Source: Anarhynchus alexandrinus (lineage: Eukaryota > Chordata > Aves > Charadriiformes > Charadriidae). Taken from it: a stretch of DNA of 64,000 nt. A program made the translations under genes and the position numbers. How positions within the stretch are numbered: position 1 is the stretch's first letter; each line of letters starts with the position of its first letter. Shown here piece after piece: positions 52,083 through 64,000 of the stretch. The notes below the pieces were generated by a model. The model made no database searches. It saw only the letters and a list, made by a program, of their open reading frames with translations, and was not told where the DNA came from. Location of the stretch: positions 368,634 to 432,633 of the forward strand of contig VUYV01000156.1 in NCBI GenBank assembly GCA_008711295.1. Direction: 5' to 3'.

Positions 52083-52451
52083 CCACACACCTGAAAACCA
52101 GACCGGAGCACCCCAGCTCTTCAGGGCCAGACCCCTCTAACTGCTCCCTGCTCTCCAAGCACCCCAACATTTGGGGCTGGGACCCCACATGCACCCCACA
52201 AACTCCCCCCTGCTTCCCAGCACCCCCCCACACCTTGCAACCTCCCTGCTTTTCCAGCACCCTACACACACCCCACAGAACCCTCCACACACCCCACAAC
52301 CCCTCCCCCCTTCCCAGCACACTCCCACACCCCACAACCTCCCCCCTCTTCCCAGCACCGCACACACCCTCCAGCAACTCCCTCACACCCCGCAAACTGC
52401 CCCCCAGCACCCCGCACACACCCCGCAGAACCCCTCCCACACCCCACAACC
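52083..52451. repeat. C/A-rich minisatellite beside the assembly gap
   Basis: About 370 bases of degenerate tandem sequence made of CCCCACA and CCTCCC blocks with a recurring CCAGCAC core (cores near 52217, 52254, 52313, 52351 and 52403, spaced about 36-60 bases). It stops only because the Ns begin, so its true length is unknown. The minus strand, which is the KCTD10 sense strand, is G-run rich and could form G-quadruplexes. It probably sits in KCTD10 intron 1, just inside the promoter. Confidence 0.85.
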
Positions 52452-53023
52452 NNNNNNNNNNNNNNNNNNNNNNNNNNNNNNNNNNNNNNNNNNNNNNNNN
52501 NNNNNNNNNNNNNNNNNNNNNNNNNNNNNNNNNNNNNNNNNNNNNNNNNNNNNNNNNNNNNNNNNNNNNNNNNNNNNNNNNNNNNNNNNNNNNNNNNNNN
52601 NNNNNNNNNNNNNNNNNNNNNNNNNNNNNNNNNNNNNNNNNNNNNNNNNNNNNNNNNNNNNNNNNNNNNNNNNNNNNNNNNNNNNNNNNNNNNNNNNNNN
52701 NNNNNNNNNNNNNNNNNNNNNNNNNNNNNNNNNNNNNNNNNNNNNNNNNNNNNNNNNNNNNNNNNNNNNNNNNNNNNNNNNNNNNNNNNNNNNNNNNNNN
52801 NNNNNNNNNNNNNNNNNNNNNNNNNNNNNNNNNNNNNNNNNNNNNNNNNNNNNNNNNNNNNNNNNNNNNNNNNNNNNNNNNNNNNNNNNNNNNNNNNNNN
52901 NNNNNNNNNNNNNNNNNNNNNNNNNNNNNNNNNNNNNNNNNNNNNNNNNNNNNNNNNNNNNNNNNNNNNNNNNNNNNNNNNNNNNNNNNNNNNNNNNNNN
53001 NNNNNNNNNNNNNNNNNNNNNNN
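52452..53023. other. Assembly gap (572 Ns)
   Basis: A run of N between the minisatellite and a CCCGG repeat. By position it should contain KCTD10 exon 1 with its start codon and part of the shared KCTD10/UBE3B promoter. The true size may differ from the number of Ns. Confidence 0.99.
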
Positions 53024-53302
53024 CCCGGCCCGGCCCGGCCCGGCCCGGCAGCAGCGAGAGGCTCCGAGCCGGCTGCCCGAGCCGAGCCGAGCCAAGCGGA
53101 GCCGGCGGGAGGGCGGGCGAGCGGGCGGAACGGCGGCGGCAGTGCGGGTTTCCGACCGGAGCGCCGACAACGGCGGTACGAGGCGGGGGCTGCCGGGCAA
53201 CGGGGCTGCGGGCCTCGGCCTGGCGGGCGACGGAGCTGCCCCGGGGCCGCTGGGCCCGGCCCTGCCTCCGTCGGCGGTGTAGGCGGCGGCGGCGGGGCGA
53301 GG
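53024..53302 (+). other. UBE3B: Probable UBE3B non-coding first exon region
   Basis: The first coding exon of UBE3B begins with an acceptor at 54393, so a 5' UTR exon must lie upstream. The CpG island ends with a clean donor, CGAGG|GTGAGGG, at 53303, which fits. The transcription start is not visible. Confidence 0.45.
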
Positions 53303-53560
53303 GTGAGGGCCGGGGGGGCTGTGGGGCAGGCGCTGAGGGGGATGCGAGGGCTGTGAGGTGGGCGTTTGGGGCTGAGGGGGTCTCTGCTGGCTGCTTTGCT
53401 GCTGGCTTGGGCAAGGCCCGAAGCGTCGGAGCCCCGTTCTGCGGCCGTGGGGGTGGTTCGTGGGTTCTGCCCCCCGCTCTGGGGAAGGGGGAAGCGCTCG
53501 TTGCTGCCGAGGTCTCGGTGGTTCCCCGGGCCCCGGCCCGCTCCAGGCTGCCCTTCGCTT
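53024..53560. promoter_or_regulatory. CpG-rich bidirectional promoter region of KCTD10 (-) and UBE3B (+)
   Basis: Very GC-rich sequence with dense CpG, starting with at least five CCCGG units (53024-53048) and GAGCC repeats, then GGCGG runs. It separates the 5' ends of two divergent housekeeping-type genes. There is no TATA box. A donor-like AGG|GTGAGG at 53302/53303 is a plausible end of the non-coding first exon of UBE3B. The exact start sites cannot be seen, and the left half of the island is in the gap. Confidence 0.75.
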
Positions 53561-53785
53561 CTGCCACACAGCGAGCTGCTTCTTCCCCGCTCTGAAGCGT
53601 GAGGAGCTGCCTGTGGTGGTGAGCACCACCGCTCCGGTGTGATGCTTCTCCTCTCCTGAAGCTTTTCTGGCTTGACGTTTTCTTGAGGGTGTAGTGGCAG
53701 GTAAGTCTGGTCAAAAGGACTTAGCACTAGAAAGGTAAAGACGAAATCCCCAAATCATCTGCAGGTAATGTGCTTATCTGCGCAG

Positions 53786-53868
53786 GAGCTGCCTGAAGCC
53801 AGTGCATGAGGATCATGTTTGCGTATAAATGATTATCATATGCTTCTTCTGAAGAAGTAAGCCCTCAG
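53786..53868 (+). other. UBE3B: Possible second 5' UTR exon of UBE3B, with a short upstream ORF
   Basis: An acceptor-like TTATCTGCGCAG ending at 53785 and a strong donor CCTCAG|GTGAGT at 53869 frame 83 bases. They contain an ATG opening an 8-codon frame (MRIMFAYK, then TGA). If included in the mRNA this upstream ORF could reduce translation of UBE3B. There is no evidence beyond the splice motifs. Confidence 0.3.
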
Positions 53869-54402
53869 GTGAGTTTGTTGTCAAGTATTTATAAAGCTCT
53901 TGTTGACTCAGCATTTTGTCTTGTTGAGCAGCAATAAATTAGCTGCTAAGCATCACTTGTGCCCTTTCCCTCGTTTCCTTGCCTATAGAATTGTACTTGT
54001 ATGTTACCAGTAAACAAGCAAATGAAGACAACTGAGACTGGAAAGGGGAGGTGGAGCACAGGGAGTGGAACACAATGACAACACACTATTTTTTTGCTCT
54101 TGCCTGCATTAGGTTGCAGGCTTTGCTGGAATTATTTGGATGTCAATGTGTTTTCTTACTGCAGTCCCATTGACAAGTAATTTTGGCTTTCTGTAGGCTG
54201 TATTTTGCATGAGCTTCTTTCTATGTTGTTGGGTACTCTCCTTCCTCTATTAAAATGCTGGATGCAGGCGGTCAGTTCAGAAGTGATGTAAAGAATTACC
54301 CTTGCCTGTGTGTTTTGTCCACTCTGCTCCTAGTTAGTTCCCCAGGTGTTTGCTGCAATGGTTCTTTGTTTCCTTAAATTTACATTTGGGTAGATTACAA
54401 AA

Positions 54403-63718
<9,316 letters not shown>

Positions 63719-64000
63719 GTAGGTAGCAAGCAGAGGGTACTCTCTAGATTTGTAACGTGAAGCTGTTGTGTTCCTCAAGTTTCAAGAGGAATAGTTAAGG
63801 TATTGCTGCTTTTGCATAAAGATAACTAGGCAGAGTAAAGCTGCAAGCTTTTCAGATAGAGTCCTGAGGAATAAAGGACTTCAAAAGGACTTTCTCCCTC
63901 ATCCACATGTGGGTTGAGGAACATACAGCTGGCTCAGCTGGTAACGAAATATTACAGCACCAGCTATGGAGGGGGAAGAAACATTTCTATTCCTTATGAG

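Noticed and set aside
51779..53727. Very long ORFs on both strands (440-620 codons) across 51.8-53.7 kb
   Set aside because: They run through the N gap, which is read as unknown residues, and through low-complexity GC-rich DNA. They overlap on both strands and have no domain. The stop-free length is an artefact of Ns and high GC.

Overview
The window is vertebrate nuclear DNA, almost certainly from a bird. It carries antisense CR1 LINE fragments of the avian type, its introns are short, its exons use GT-AG splice sites throughout, and a GC-rich promoter falls into an assembly gap, as is common in avian assemblies. Three genes are recognisable, in the order MYO1H (+), KCTD10 (-), UBE3B (+). 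From memory this matches the block FOXN4-MYO1H-KCTD10-UBE3B-MMAB on human 12q24.11. The species cannot be named from the sequence alone.

Layout. Bases 1 to about 15,270 hold no supported coding gene. They contain a repeat-like stretch (about 960-1970), a decayed CR1 with remains of its reverse transcriptase (about 3421-4398), and a region at about 5.9-7.4 kb that looks like non-coding regulatory DNA. Bases 15,274-37,644 hold a complete MYO1H coding sequence in 31 coding exons (1021 residues by my splice model). Bases 38.9-50.9 kb hold KCTD10 on the minus strand. Six of its exons are present. The first exon, with the initiator ATG, is missing and probably lies in the 572-bp gap at 52,452-53,023. 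MYO1H and KCTD10 converge tail to tail near 38.88 kb. A C/A-rich minisatellite runs into the left side of the gap, and a CpG-rich shared promoter follows on its right. From 54.4 kb to the right edge are 13 coding exons of UBE3B, covering the N-terminal half (about 543 residues). Its catalytic HECT domain lies beyond the window.

The three genes do not form a pathway. MYO1H is a membrane-associated class I myosin motor. KCTD10 is a substrate adaptor of CUL3 ubiquitin ligases, and UBE3B is a HECT ubiquitin ligase. KCTD10 and UBE3B probably share a bidirectional CpG promoter. I found no undescribed gene system. The items most worth a second look are the KCTD10/UBE3B promoter gap with its minisatellite, the facing poly(A) signals of MYO1H and KCTD10, the candidate regulatory block at 6-7.4 kb, and a 72-bp tandem duplication in a UBE3B intron.
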